The notes under the pieces are model-generated. The model had not been told where the DNA came from. It worked only from the letters and a program-made list of their open reading frames with translations, and did not search any database. Positions 43,404 to 51,814 of a stretch of DNA of 64,000 nucleotides are shown here, piece after piece (position 1 is the stretch's first letter; each line of letters begins with the position of its first letter). Made by a program: the position numbers and the translations under genes. Origin of the DNA: Pseudomonadota bacterium (lineage in GTDB: Bacteria; Desulfobacterota; Desulfovibrionia; Desulfovibrionales; Desulfovibrionaceae); the NCBI GenBank assembly GCA_023403845.1, contig JAEYDL010000021.1, forward strand, positions 32,412-96,411. The letters run 5' to 3'.

Positions 43404-44686
43404 TCAATCCAGTCCTCGGAGAAATCGTTGATTCCCGTGGACAGATGAGCCTTCAGCTTCTGCAGCAGTCTGGCCTCAAGCTGTCGGACGCGCTCGCGGG
43501 TCACATTGTAGCGCTCACCGATCTCGCGCAGCGTCACGGGATCGTCAGTCAGCAGCCGGTGCTCCAGAATGTACGCTTCCTTTTCCGAGAGGGTGGGCAA
43601 AATCTCCCGCAAATGATCGTGCAGGAGTTCGGCGATCTCCCGACCCGCGATGCTTTCCTCAATTCCCGGCCCGAGAGCGGGCAGAAAATCCATGCGTGTG
43701 GCGCTTCCTGCCTCATCGTTGACTGTGGCGTCCAGCGACATGTCCGAGGCGTCCAGCCGTTGCTGCATCTCCACGATCTGGTCTTCGCCCACGCCGAGGC
43801 GGGACGCGAGAACCGATGCGTCGGGATCGAATCCCTCGGCGATGAGCTTCTGACGTTCGCGGTTCAGGTTGTAAAACAGCTTGCGTTGCGCCTGCGTCGT
43901 ACCGATCTTGACCATGCGCCAGTTATCCATGATGAATTTCAGGATGTAGGCGCGAATCCAGAAGGCTGCGTAGTAGGAAAACTTGATGCCCTTGTCGGGG
44001 TCGAACTTGTTCACGGCCCGCATGAGTCCGACGTTGCCCTCCTGAATCAGGTCGAGCACGTTCTGCATCCAGCGCCGCTGGAAATCCATGGCGATCTTCA
44101 CCACAAGACGCAGATGCGAGGAAACCAGACGGAACGCCGCATCGCTGTCACCGTCGTTCTGAACGCGACGGGCCAGCTCGAACTCTTCATCCGGCTTGAG
44201 CATGGGGAAACGTCCCACCTCACGCAGATACAGATGCAGAGAATCCTTGCTCGAAGAAAGCGAAGGCAAGGTCGTCTGGGCGGGAACCGGCAGATCGCCG
44301 TCCATCTCGTCAAGTTCCGGAACATCCTCCAGAACCTCGATATCGGGGTCCACAAGGGGCTCATCGGATTCCGGCTCCTCGTCCACACTGATGCTTTCCA
44401 GAGCCTTTTCCGGCTCTGTCGAACTTTTTCTGCTGCCCCTGCGCTTCGAGGGGAGATCGGGAATCAGGACTTCCGGCTCCACGACTTCATGAACTTCGGA
44501 AGAAGACTTTTTTGTATTCACTTGAACCTGTTTTTTTTCGGTGATAGCGCCCATGTCAGGGGAAAACTCCGCGTCAGGGGCGGGATCGGGCAGAACCCCG
44601 ACCGAAACCCGCGCGGATTCCGGCCTTCCGGAGTCCGGCATAGTGACGCCGTTCTCCACAATTTTTTCCGAGGGAACAGAGGGCAT
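43394..44686 (-). CDS. rpoH: RpoH-like alternative sigma factor with long acidic N-terminus
   Basis: Sigma-70 family protein of 430 residues. Region 1.2-2 begins near residue 147 (SLHLYLREVGRFPMLKPDEE), region 2.3-2.4 is IKFSYYAAFWIRAYILKFIM, and the stretch QRKLFYNLNRE just after it matches the RpoH box of heat-shock sigma factors. Region 4 ends with TLREIGERYNVTRERVRQLEARLLQKLK, the -35 recognition helix. Residues 1 to about 145 are an unusual acidic, low-complexity extension (Glu, Asp, Ser, Pro), absent from E. coli RpoH (284 aa). It may be a regulatory domain. The gene is divergent from metH. Confidence 0.85.
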   Translation of the reverse strand: MPSVPSEKIVENGVTMPDSGRPESARVSVGVLPDPAPDAEFSPDMGAITEKKQVQVNTKKSSSEVHEVVEPEVLIPDLPSKRRGSRKSSTEPEKALESISVDEEPESDEPLVDPDIEVLEDVPELDEMDGDLPVPAQTTLPSLSSSKDSLHLYLREVGRFPMLKPDEEFELARRVQNDGDSDAAFRLVSSHLRLVVKIAMDFQRRWMQNVLDLIQEGNVGLMRAVNKFDPDKGIKFSYYAAFWIRAYILKFIMDNWRMVKIGTTQAQRKLFYNLNRERQKLIAEGFDPDASVLASRLGVGEDQIVEMQQRLDASDMSLDATVNDEAGSATRMDFLPALGPGIEESIAGREIAELLHDHLREILPTLSEKEAYILEHRLLTDDPVTLREIGERYNVTRERVRQLEARLLQKLKAHLSTGINDFSEDWIDRH

Positions 44687-44774
44687 GCTGCACGTCCTTG
44701 CAACTAAAGGGAAGACGCCGAACAGACGGAAAAAGCGCCGGACGGGCGTCCTGAGAAGGAACCAGAAAACATGC

Positions 44775-44780
44775 TATAGT
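44775..44780 (+). promoter_or_regulatory. Possible -10 element upstream of metH
   Basis: TATAGT matches the sigma-70 -10 consensus at five of six positions and lies 120 bp before the metH start. No good -35 hexamer is visible at the normal distance. I looked for cobalamin and SAM riboswitches in the 200 bp before metH and did not see their conserved boxes. Confidence 0.3.
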
Positions 44781-44900
44781 TTTGATTTGTCCTTTTCAAC
44801 GATTTTCAGTAGACAAGGGCCGTGAGGCCATATGCCTTTCAATTATAAATCATCCGTGGAGATCCGGCAAGGATCTTCCCCAAAAAATAAAGGAGATCCG

Positions 44901-47333
44901 ATGTCGGATTTTCGCAATGCGCTTGCATCGGGCCGCGTCCTTGTTCTTGACGGTGCCATGGGCACGCAGCTCCAGGCGCGGGGCCTTCCCCCGGGGGAAC
45001 ACCCGGAAAAATTCTGTCTCGCCCGTCCCGACGTGCTCAGGGGCATCCACCGCGACTATATCGAAGCGGGCGCGGACATCATCATCACCTGCACCTTCGG
45101 CGGCTCGCGGCTCAAGCTTCCCGAAGGCCTCGAGCCAGTTTCTTTCAACCGGACCATGACGGAAATCGCCCGTGAGGCGGCGGACAGCGCAGGCCGTCGC
45201 GTCTACGTTGCCGGAGACATGGGTCCCTGCGGTCATTTCGTCAAACCGCTCGGCGATCTTGACCCGGAAGAACTGTACGACGCCTTCCGCGAGCAGGCCC
45301 GCGGCCTTGCTGCAGGCGGGGCCGATCTTATTCTGCTGGAAACCCAGTTCGATCTCGCTGAAACGCGCATCGCCGTGGCGGCGGTCAGGGCCGAATGCGA
45401 CCTGCCCATTCTGGCGTCCATGACGTTCGAACAGGGCACCAGCCTTACTGGAACCACGCCGGAAATTTTCGCTGAAACCATGCTCAATCTCGGCGTGGAT
45501 GCCATCGGCATGAACTGCGGCGCCGGCCCCGAGGAAATGGCTCCGCTTATGGAACGCCTCCTCGCCAGCTGTCCCGGCCCTGTTTTCGTGGAACCCAACG
45601 CAGGTCTGCCCGAACTTGTGAACGGCAGGACCGTCTTCCGTCTGCCGCCGGAACCCTTTGCCGAAAAGACCGCCGCCTTCGCGGCTGCCGGAGCCCGCCT
45701 CGTCGGTGGCTGCTGCGGCACGTCCCCTGCGCATATCGCCGCGCTGCGCAAGGCGCTGGACCGGATTGAAAGCCAGACTTCCCCCGTCATCTCCTCCAGC
45801 GGTATCGTCCTCACCACCAGAACGAAACTGGTCCGCGTGGGCGCGGGAGAGCCACTGGCCCTGATCGGGGAACGCATCAACCCTACGGGGAAAAAAGACC
45901 TGCAGGCCGAGCTTCAGGCCGGAGAATATACGCTGGCCCTGCGTTTCGCCTCGGAACAGATCGCTCTCGGCGCTCCGATTCTCGACGTCAACGTGGGAGC
46001 TCCACTGGTGGACGAAGCCGTTCTTCTGCCCGAACTGGTGCAGCGTCTCACGGCAAGGTACGCGGAACCTCTGTCGCTGGACTCCTCAAACGCCGAAGCC
46101 GTCATCGCGGCGCTGCCGTACTGTCCCGGTTCCGCGCTGGTCAATTCCATCAGCGGAGAAGGCGACCGCATGGAGAAGCTCGGTCCCCTGTGCAGACAAT
46201 GGGGCGCTCCGTTCATCCTCCTCCCGATTCAGGGACGCAAACTGCCGGTCAAGGCATCCGAGCGCATCGCCATCATCGAGAGCCTGCTCGCCAGAGCCGA
46301 AGCCCTCGGCATTCCCCGCCGTCTCATTCTCGTCGACGTGCTCGCTCTCGCCGTGGCTTCCAAGGCCGAAGCAGCCCGAGAAGGACTGGAGACCATCCGC
46401 TGGTGTACGGCCAACGGGCTGCCTACTACCATAGGGTTGTCCAACATCTCCTTCGGGCTTCCCGCGCGGGAACTCGTCAACACCACGTTTCTCTCCATGT
46501 GCGTGGGCGCGGGCCTGTCCTCCTGTATCGCCAATCCTTCAAGCGGACGACTGCGCGAAGTCAAGGCTGCTTCGGACGTGCTGCTGGCCCATGACAAGGA
46601 CGCCGCCGCGTTCGTCAACGGCTACGCAAACTGGACGCCGGGCAGCGGAGGAACCGCCGACGCCGCAGCCTTTGCCCGACTCACGGCCAGGACCATCGAA
46701 GAGGCCGTCATTCTGGGAGACCGCGAAAACGTCGTCGCCCTTGTGGACAAGGAACTGGAGGCCGGGGCGGACCCCTTCGAACTCGTACGCGGGCGCCTGA
46801 TTCCCGCCATTACCGAAGTAGGTTCCCGCTATGAGCGCCGCGACTATTTTCTCCCCCAGCTCTTGCACTCCGCGGAAACCATGCAGACGGCTTTCGCACG
46901 CCTGAAGCCGCTTCTCGAACATGACGCCGCAGCCGAAGAACAGCATGTCATCGTTCTGGCCACCGTTGAAGGCGACATTCACGACATCGGAAAAAATATC
47001 GTCAGTCTCATGCTTGGGAATCATGGCTTCAAGGTCGTCGACCTCGGCAAGGACGTCAAGGCCGACGCTATCGTCAGGGCCGCAGTCGATAACAAGGCCG
47101 ACCTCATCGGCCTGTCCGCACTGATGACGACAACGATGGTCCGTATGCGCGACACTGTGGATCTGGTCAGGGAAAAGGGCCTCGATGTAGACGTCATGGT
47201 CGGCGGAGCGGTCGTGACGCCCGCCTTTGCGAAAAGCATCGGCGCCAACTATTCCACCGACGCGGTGGACGCCGTGCGGCTCGCGCAGAGCCTCATCGCC
47301 GCACGCAGGGAACAGGCGGCCCCCTCGGACTGA
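44901..47333 (+). CDS. metH: Cobalamin-dependent methionine synthase lacking the reactivation domain
   Basis: Transfers a methyl group from methyltetrahydrofolate to homocysteine through cobalamin. The 810-residue protein has a homocysteine domain (VLDGAMGTQLQARGL; zinc Cys in MNCGAGP and GGCCGTSP), a pterin-binding domain (ALIGERINPTGKKDLQ; ILDVNVGAPLVDE), a helical cap and a B12 domain with the cobalamin-binding His in EGDIHDIGKNIV. It stops after the B12 domain, so the C-terminal AdoMet reactivation domain of the long MetH (about 1230 aa) is missing. The ATG at 44901 has AAGGAG six bases upstream; the ORF's upstream ATG is rejected. Confidence 0.95.
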   Translation: MSDFRNALASGRVLVLDGAMGTQLQARGLPPGEHPEKFCLARPDVLRGIHRDYIEAGADIIITCTFGGSRLKLPEGLEPVSFNRTMTEIAREAADSAGRRVYVAGDMGPCGHFVKPLGDLDPEELYDAFREQARGLAAGGADLILLETQFDLAETRIAVAAVRAECDLPILASMTFEQGTSLTGTTPEIFAETMLNLGVDAIGMNCGAGPEEMAPLMERLLASCPGPVFVEPNAGLPELVNGRTVFRLPPEPFAEKTAAFAAAGARLVGGCCGTSPAHIAALRKALDRIESQTSPVISSSGIVLTTRTKLVRVGAGEPLALIGERINPTGKKDLQAELQAGEYTLALRFASEQIALGAPILDVNVGAPLVDEAVLLPELVQRLTARYAEPLSLDSSNAEAVIAALPYCPGSALVNSISGEGDRMEKLGPLCRQWGAPFILLPIQGRKLPVKASERIAIIESLLARAEALGIPRRLILVDVLALAVASKAEAAREGLETIRWCTANGLPTTIGLSNISFGLPARELVNTTFLSMCVGAGLSSCIANPSSGRLREVKAASDVLLAHDKDAAAFVNGYANWTPGSGGTADAAAFARLTARTIEEAVILGDRENVVALVDKELEAGADPFELVRGRLIPAITEVGSRYERRDYFLPQLLHSAETMQTAFARLKPLLEHDAAAEEQHVIVLATVEGDIHDIGKNIVSLMLGNHGFKVVDLGKDVKADAIVRAAVDNKADLIGLSALMTTTMVRMRDTVDLVREKGLDVDVMVGGAVVTPAFAKSIGANYSTDAVDAVRLAQSLIAARREQAAPSD

Positions 47334-47458
47334 CCTCTTCTCAGACGGCGCGGAGTGACATAAAGTGACGGCACGGCAGGCTTTCGGAAGACGGCCTTCC
47401 CCGCGCCTTCACCCACTCGTTGTCTCCCGCGCCGCAAATCCTTAATCCGGAGTAGAAC

Positions 47459-47932
47459 ATGCGCCGATTCATACTGTTTCTTCTCGCGCTGGTCATGATG
47501 CTGAGTCTGGCGGTCTCCGCCTCCTCCGCCCCTCTCAAGACCATGACCGCGCCGCAACTGGCGGATCTCCTGCGCGACAGCAAGGGCAAAATCGTCCTTA
47601 TCAACTTCTTTGCTTCCTGGTGTCCGCCCTGCCGGGCCGAAATTCCCGATCTCATGACCCTGCGCAGGGACTATTCCGAAGAAGAGCTGGTCATGATCGG
47701 CATTTCCGTGGATGAAGATCTGGACAAGATCAAGGCCTTCATCGAAAGGACAGGATTCAATTATCCTGTCTATCTCACCGACTTCCGTCTCCCAGGCATG
47801 TACTCTGTCTCCAGCATTCCCCACAACGTGATCTACCTGCCGTCCGGCAAGCTGATCTACAGCGAAGGCGGCATCATTGCCAGGGACGAACTCAGCGCCA
47901 TGTTCAATTCCATTCTCAAGGAAAAGCAATGA
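47459..47932 (+). CDS. TlpA-like thiol-disulfide oxidoreductase
   Basis: Secreted or membrane-anchored thioredoxin-like protein of 157 residues. A signal sequence (residues 1-24, cleavage near SASSAP) is followed by a TlpA/ResA fold with IVLINFFASWCPPCRAEIPDL (active site WCPPC, about 57-61), IGISVDEDLDKI, and the cis-Pro region VSSIPHNVIYLPSG. Such proteins reduce periplasmic disulfides, often for cytochrome c maturation. The specific partner is unknown. Its stop overlaps the start of the next gene by 4 bp. Confidence 0.92.
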   Translation: MRRFILFLLALVMMLSLAVSASSAPLKTMTAPQLADLLRDSKGKIVLINFFASWCPPCRAEIPDLMTLRRDYSEEELVMIGISVDEDLDKIKAFIERTGFNYPVYLTDFRLPGMYSVSSIPHNVIYLPSGKLIYSEGGIIARDELSAMFNSILKEKQ

Positions 47933-48387
47933 ACTTTTCGGTACGCAAGGCCCGCATGTCGGACATCCGGTCCATCCACTCCCTGCTTCTGACCTCATCC
48001 GCCGACGGTCTTCTGCTTCCGCGCTCCCTGTCCGAGCTGTACGGCCATCTGCGTGACTTCTACGTGGTCGAGGACGACAGCGCCATCGTCGGCTGCGGCG
48101 CACTCTCCATCCTCTGGGAAAATCTGGCCGAAGTACGCTCTCTGGCCGTCCACCCCGACGCGAGACGCAAGGGCTGCGGGCGTCTGCTCGTCGACGCCTG
48201 CATCAGGGAAACCCGCGAGCTGGATATCCACCGCCTGTTCGCCCTGACCTATCAGGTTCCGTTCTTCCATGCCCTCGGCTTCGTCACCGTGGAAAAGGAC
48301 GTGCTGCCCCAGAAAGTCTGGATGGACTGCATCCATTGCCCCAAATTCCCGGACTGCGACGAAACCGCCGTCCTGATCGAACCCTAA
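47929..48387 (+). CDS. N-acetylglutamate synthase, short GNAT form (ArgA-like)
   Basis: A 152-residue GNAT acetyltransferase. Acetyl-CoA motif A is VRSLAVHPDARRKGCGRLLVD (about 70-89), and the end has FHALGFVTVEKDVLPQKVW followed by DCIHCPKFPDCDE. The C-terminal Cys cluster (C-x2-C-x5-C) and the KVW.DC pattern are known from stand-alone amino-acid N-acetyltransferases that start arginine synthesis in delta-proteobacteria and relatives; this assignment is from memory of the family. There is no amino acid kinase domain. The ATG overlaps the tlpA stop (ATGA). No other arg gene is in the window. Confidence 0.8.
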   Translation: MNFSVRKARMSDIRSIHSLLLTSSADGLLLPRSLSELYGHLRDFYVVEDDSAIVGCGALSILWENLAEVRSLAVHPDARRKGCGRLLVDACIRETRELDIHRLFALTYQVPFFHALGFVTVEKDVLPQKVWMDCIHCPKFPDCDETAVLIEP

Positions 48388-48408
48388 CGCGCCCCAAGGA
48401 GCGACTTC

Positions 48409-48939
48409 ATGCGCATTACACGCCTGAATCCACTGCTGAGCGAGGACCAGATCCAGACTCGCATCGACGAACTCGCCAAAGAAATCAACGAGGTCTACAA
48501 CGGCGAACCGCTCGTGGTCGTCTGCGTGCTCAAGGGCGCGTTCATGTTTTTCTCCGACCTGGTCAAAAGGCTGAAAGGCATGCCCCAGCTTGATTTCGTG
48601 CGTCTCGCCAGCTATGGCGACGCTTCCGAAAGCAGCCATACAGTCAACTTCACCAAGGATGTGGAAATCAAGCTGGAAGGCAAGCATGTGCTTATCGTCG
48701 AAGATATCATCGACACGGGGCACAGCATGGATTTTCTTATTCGTCAGTTCCGTGCGCGCGGAGCAAGGAGTCTGCGTCTCGCCGTTCTGCTCGACAAGAA
48801 GGAACGTCGCGAGCTTCCCGTCACGGCGGACTTCGTCGGGTTTGCCTTGCCTAGCGGGTTCGTCGTGGGCTATGGTCTTGACTACGCGGAATCCTATCGG
48901 GAACTGCCTGCGATCTATGAGGCTGAAATCGAGGAATGA
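48409..48939 (+). CDS. hpt: Hypoxanthine phosphoribosyltransferase
   Basis: Purine salvage enzyme of 176 residues that makes IMP (and probably GMP) from base and PRPP. Motifs: VVVCVLKGAFMFFSDL near the start, RLASYGDASESS (flexible loop with Ser-Tyr-Gly), the PRPP motif VLIVEDIIDTGHSM (about 99-112), and the purine-binding end DFVGFALPSGFVVGYGLDY. The ribosome binding site AAGGAG lies seven bases before the ATG. The spacing to the previous gene is 21 bp. Confidence 0.95.
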   Translation: MRITRLNPLLSEDQIQTRIDELAKEINEVYNGEPLVVVCVLKGAFMFFSDLVKRLKGMPQLDFVRLASYGDASESSHTVNFTKDVEIKLEGKHVLIVEDIIDTGHSMDFLIRQFRARGARSLRLAVLLDKKERRELPVTADFVGFALPSGFVVGYGLDYAESYRELPAIYEAEIEE

Positions 48940-48977
48940 CCGGCACATCTCCAGCCCGCCGGCCCGGAGTGAAAACT

Positions 48978-49721
48978 ATGATAGTGACTTGCCCTAACTG
49001 CTCGACAAAATTCAATCTGCCTGATGCAAATGCAACTCCGGGCGCAAAACTGCGCTGCTCGGTGTGCAAGCATGTGTTCCCGCTGCCGGAAACAGCGGAA
49101 AAACAGGAACTCAGCCTGACCCCGAAAGAAAGCGGGATCGATATTGACAACCTTCCCGTTCCCGAAGCCAAAAAACGCAAGAACTCCTCCGGAAGTCTGA
49201 TTGTTCTGCTGCTCCTGCTGTGCGCCGTGGCGGGCGGCACCTGGTATGCATGGACGCACACCGCCCTGCTCGACGGGATCAAATCAATCATCGTTCCGGA
49301 AAAACCGCAGGAAAAGGTGGATCTGGTTTCGCTCATCGCCCTTCGCGGCATGCGCCAGTACAACGTCAGCAACGAAAAGCTGGGCAACCTTTCCGTCATT
49401 GAGGGCAAGGCCGTGAACGGTTTTGCCGAGCCGCGCGAACTGATTCGCATTGAAGCCGCACTCTACGACGCCGAAGGCAAAACGCTCGTATCCAAGCAGC
49501 AGCTCGCAGGCGGGCGCGTATCCCTGTTCCAGCTCCAGATGCTGGGTGAACAGGAGCTTGAGCAGGCCCTGACCAGCAAAATCGATATCATGAGCAACAA
49601 CACCAACGTCGCTCCCGGAGGTGAAGTGCCCTTCATGGTCGTCTTCTACAATCCGCCGGACAATGCCGCCGAATACGGCGTCAAGATCATCGACGCAAGA
49701 ATTCCTCCCAAAAAGAAATAA
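48978..49721 (+). CDS. Zinc-ribbon membrane protein with DUF3426-like domain
   Basis: A 247-residue protein. The N-terminus is an MJ0042-type zinc ribbon, MIVTCPNCSTKFNLPD with a second pair in LRCSVCKHVFPLP (Cys pairs at about 5/8 and 35/38). A membrane span follows (LIVLLLLLCAVAGGTWYAW, about 75-93), and then an extracytoplasmic beta-rich domain of the DUF3426 type (NLSVIEGKAVNGF; ELIRIEAALYDAEGKTLVS). The MIVTCPNC start is the family start and has GGAG nine bases upstream. The combination suggests an envelope protein that senses metal or redox state in the cytoplasm, but no function is known. A strong terminator follows, ending the tlpA-argA-hpt operon. Confidence 0.85.
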   Translation: MIVTCPNCSTKFNLPDANATPGAKLRCSVCKHVFPLPETAEKQELSLTPKESGIDIDNLPVPEAKKRKNSSGSLIVLLLLLCAVAGGTWYAWTHTALLDGIKSIIVPEKPQEKVDLVSLIALRGMRQYNVSNEKLGNLSVIEGKAVNGFAEPRELIRIEAALYDAEGKTLVSKQQLAGGRVSLFQLQMLGEQELEQALTSKIDIMSNNTNVAPGGEVPFMVVFYNPPDNAAEYGVKIIDARIPPKKK

Positions 49722-49725
49722 CGTC

Positions 49726-49754
49726 AACGGGGAAAGGTTCGCCTTTCCCCGTTT
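49726..49754 (+). terminator. Rho-independent terminator with UUCG loop
   Basis: A perfect 12-bp stem (49726-49737 with 49742-49753) closes a TTCG tetraloop and ends in TTT. It lies 4 bp after the zinc-ribbon gene stop. Confidence 0.88.
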
Positions 49755-49847
49755 CCACACGAACGGACCAGCGCAGTCTTGCAAAAGAGCATGCGATCAG
49801 TGTTCTCCATGCCCGACCCGAAAGGCCGGAACCCAACCGGATATCCC

Positions 49848-50348
49848 ATGACCATGCACACCCCCTGTACGCTCTCGATCAGAAAAGCGGATTCCCTCGA
49901 TGCCGGACAGGTCGGCGATCTGGCCGCGGAACTCTGGCCGCATCACGAACCGGCCTCCCTCCACGCCGAGTTCAGGGAACTTCTGCTGAACGAGGATGCC
50001 GCAGTCTTCATGCTGTTCGACGGGACCATTCCCGCGGGTTTTGCGCAATGCCAGCTGCGGCACGACTACGTGGAAGGCGCATCCGGCAGCCCCGTGGGCT
50101 ATCTGGAAGGACTGTACATCAGACCGCCGTACAGGAAACAGGGCATGGCCGAAAGACTGCTTGAACGTTGCCAGGACTGGGCCGTGGAAAAAGGATGTAC
50201 TGAATTCGCGAGCGACTGCGGGCTGGACAACCGGCAAAGTCTGGCCTTCCACCTGAGGACCGGCTTTACCGAGGCGAACAGGATCATCTGCTTCGTCAAA
50301 AAACTGTCCTCCGCCCGTCATTCCGACAATCAGGCCCCTCAGGGCTGA
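49848..50348 (+). CDS. Aminoglycoside 6'-N-acetyltransferase-like GNAT protein
   Basis: A 166-residue GNAT protein with close likeness, read by eye, to AAC(6')-I enzymes such as those of Acinetobacter. Shared blocks are DYVEG...SPVGYLEGLYI, YRKQGMAERLLERCQDWA, GCTEFASDCGLDN and AFHLRTGF followed by FVKKL. Such enzymes acetylate kanamycin, tobramycin or amikacin, though chromosomal forms may have other natural substrates. The start could be 49848 or the ATG at 49854; neither has a strong ribosome binding site. It is 26 bp before the CGGC-domain gene. Confidence 0.82.
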   Translation: MTMHTPCTLSIRKADSLDAGQVGDLAAELWPHHEPASLHAEFRELLLNEDAAVFMLFDGTIPAGFAQCQLRHDYVEGASGSPVGYLEGLYIRPPYRKQGMAERLLERCQDWAVEKGCTEFASDCGLDNRQSLAFHLRTGFTEANRIICFVKKLSSARHSDNQAPQG

Positions 50349-50374
50349 AACGCCTCGTCCTCAAGGAGGAAGCT

Positions 50375-50704
50375 ATGAAAAAGGTAGGCATAATCCGCTG
50401 TCGGCAGACAGAACACCTCTGCCCCGGAACCACAGATCTGAAACTGGTCGATACGGGCAAGGGAGTCTTTGAGTCTTTCGGTCCCTGCGAGCTGGTCGGC
50501 TTCGTCAGCTGCGGGGGTTGCCCCGGCAAGGAAGCCGTGTCCCGTGCCCAGATGCTGGTATCCCGCGGCGCCGAGGCCGTGGCGCTGGCCTCCTGCATCA
50601 CCAAGGGGTCTCCCATCGGCTTTCCCTGCCCCAACCGGGAAACCATGATCGCTGCCATTCGTGCAAGACTGGGAGATGTTCCAGTACTGGAGTACACCCA
50701 CTGA
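50375..50704 (+). CDS. CGGC-domain putative metal-binding protein
   Basis: A 109-residue soluble protein with the motif SCGGCPGKEAVSRAQ (about 45-59), which names the CGGC family. It also has further Cys in IRCRQTEHLCPG near the start and in ASCITKGSPIGFPCPN. Eight Cys in 109 residues suggest metal or Fe-S binding. The family is common in anaerobes and has no assigned function. The ribosome binding site AAGGAGG is strong. It follows the AAC(6')-like gene after 26 bp and is probably cotranscribed with it. Confidence 0.85.
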   Translation: MKKVGIIRCRQTEHLCPGTTDLKLVDTGKGVFESFGPCELVGFVSCGGCPGKEAVSRAQMLVSRGAEAVALASCITKGSPIGFPCPNRETMIAAIRARLGDVPVLEYTH

Positions 50705-50815
50705 AACCACGTGCGCCCCAGACCACAGGCTCCGCGGCATGAACGGTCTTCCGGTCCATGCCTGAATGCCTCTGCGACCCTTTGCGGGACGGCATCATGG
50801 ATCATTATTCAAAAC

Positions 50816-50840
50816 GGGGGCGTCCGCAAAAGACGCTCCC
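50816..50840. terminator. Hairpin between the CGGC gene and the SDR gene
   Basis: GGGGGCGTC (50816-50824) pairs with GACGCTCCC (50832-50840) over a seven-base loop, with one G-T pair. A-rich bases flank the left arm and T-rich bases appear 10 bp after the right arm. It lies between two convergent genes and may end transcripts from both sides. Confidence 0.55.
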
Positions 50841-50985
50841 GCTCCTCATTCATGATTACTTTGCTTCAGCCCGTATCTGGCAGGACTCATGCCCGTGAGG
50901 GCCGTCCCTCCGGACAAAAGGATTCCGCAGGCCTGCCCTTCTGACACGAAGGGCAGAAGCGATCCCGGATGTCCGGCGGATTGCG

Positions 50986-51756
50986 TCAGACCTCTTCCTT
51001 GAAGACTCGGGTTGCGCCCAGAGACTGCGTCGTGGGCATGACCTCCACCTGCGTGATGTCCACATGCGCGGGCGTCGCGACAACCCACCAGATAATATCT
51101 GCGATGTCGGAGGCCGTCAGCGGTTTCGTCCCCCTGTACACGGAGGCGGCGCGCTCCTCGTCGCCCTTGAAACGGACGGAAGAAAATTCCGTTTCCAGCA
51201 AACCGGGTTCGATATTAGTGACCCGGACGCCTGTTCCGTGCAGATCGCAGCGCAGACCACGGGAAAACTGCAGCACAAAGCTCTTGCTTGCCCCGTAGAC
51301 GTTGCCGCCGGGATAGGCGTAGCTTCCGGCGATGGACCCGATATTGACCACATGACCGAAGCCGCGCCGCACCATGCCGGGCAAAAGAGCCCTTGTACAA
51401 AACATGAGTCCCTTCACATTGGTGTCGACCATGGTTTCCCAGTCCTCAAGACTGCACTCCTGAGCAGGCTCAAGGCCCAGCGCAAGTCCGGCGCTGTTGA
51501 CAAGCACCACAAGGGGTTCGGTATCGGAGGCCGAATACCGCTCTTCCAGAGCGCCGAAGGCGGTCAGAACGCAATCCCTGTCCCGAACGTCCAGAGCCAG
51601 CGTTTCGATGACACTGCCGGGGAACTCGTCCTTAAGTTCCCGTAACCTGTCCTCACGCCGTCCCACAGCGACGACAAGCCAGCCTTCTCTGACGAAACGT
51701 TCCACGGCGGCCCGTCCGATCCCCGACGTGGCGCCGGTAATGCACGCTATCGGCAT
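50986..51756 (-). CDS. Short-chain dehydrogenase/reductase, YdfG-like
   Basis: A 256-residue SDR. Cofactor motif TGATSGIGRAAVERF (about 7-21), then the NADP-type Arg cluster VGRREDRLREL, the NSAGLALG motif (about 87-94), the catalytic Ser in NIGSIAGSYAYPGG and YGASKSFVLQF with Tyr and Lys, and TNIEPGLLETEF. This set matches E. coli YdfG, which oxidises L-serine and 3-hydroxy acids and reduces malonic semialdehyde. The substrate here is not known. It is downstream of the LpxL-fusion gene on the same strand with a 58-bp gap. Confidence 0.88.
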   Translation of the reverse strand: MPIACITGATSGIGRAAVERFVREGWLVVAVGRREDRLRELKDEFPGSVIETLALDVRDRDCVLTAFGALEERYSASDTEPLVVLVNSAGLALGLEPAQECSLEDWETMVDTNVKGLMFCTRALLPGMVRRGFGHVVNIGSIAGSYAYPGGNVYGASKSFVLQFSRGLRCDLHGTGVRVTNIEPGLLETEFSSVRFKGDEERAASVYRGTKPLTASDIADIIWWVVATPAHVDITQVEVMPTTQSLGATRVFKEEV

Positions 51757-51814
51757 GCCGGTTCCTCCTGCGTAAAAAATGACGAAAGGGACGCTTCCTG
51801 AAACGGAAAGCCTG

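Noticed and set aside
41439..44707. Long plus-strand ORFs of 585 and 483 codons opposite the TPR and sigma factor genes
   Set aside because: Both are antisense to well-supported genes and are Gln/Arg/His rich without recognisable domains.
44687..44900. Cobalamin or SAM riboswitch upstream of metH
   Set aside because: I looked for the conserved B12 box and SAM core elements and did not find them; the space is also short for a B12 riboswitch.
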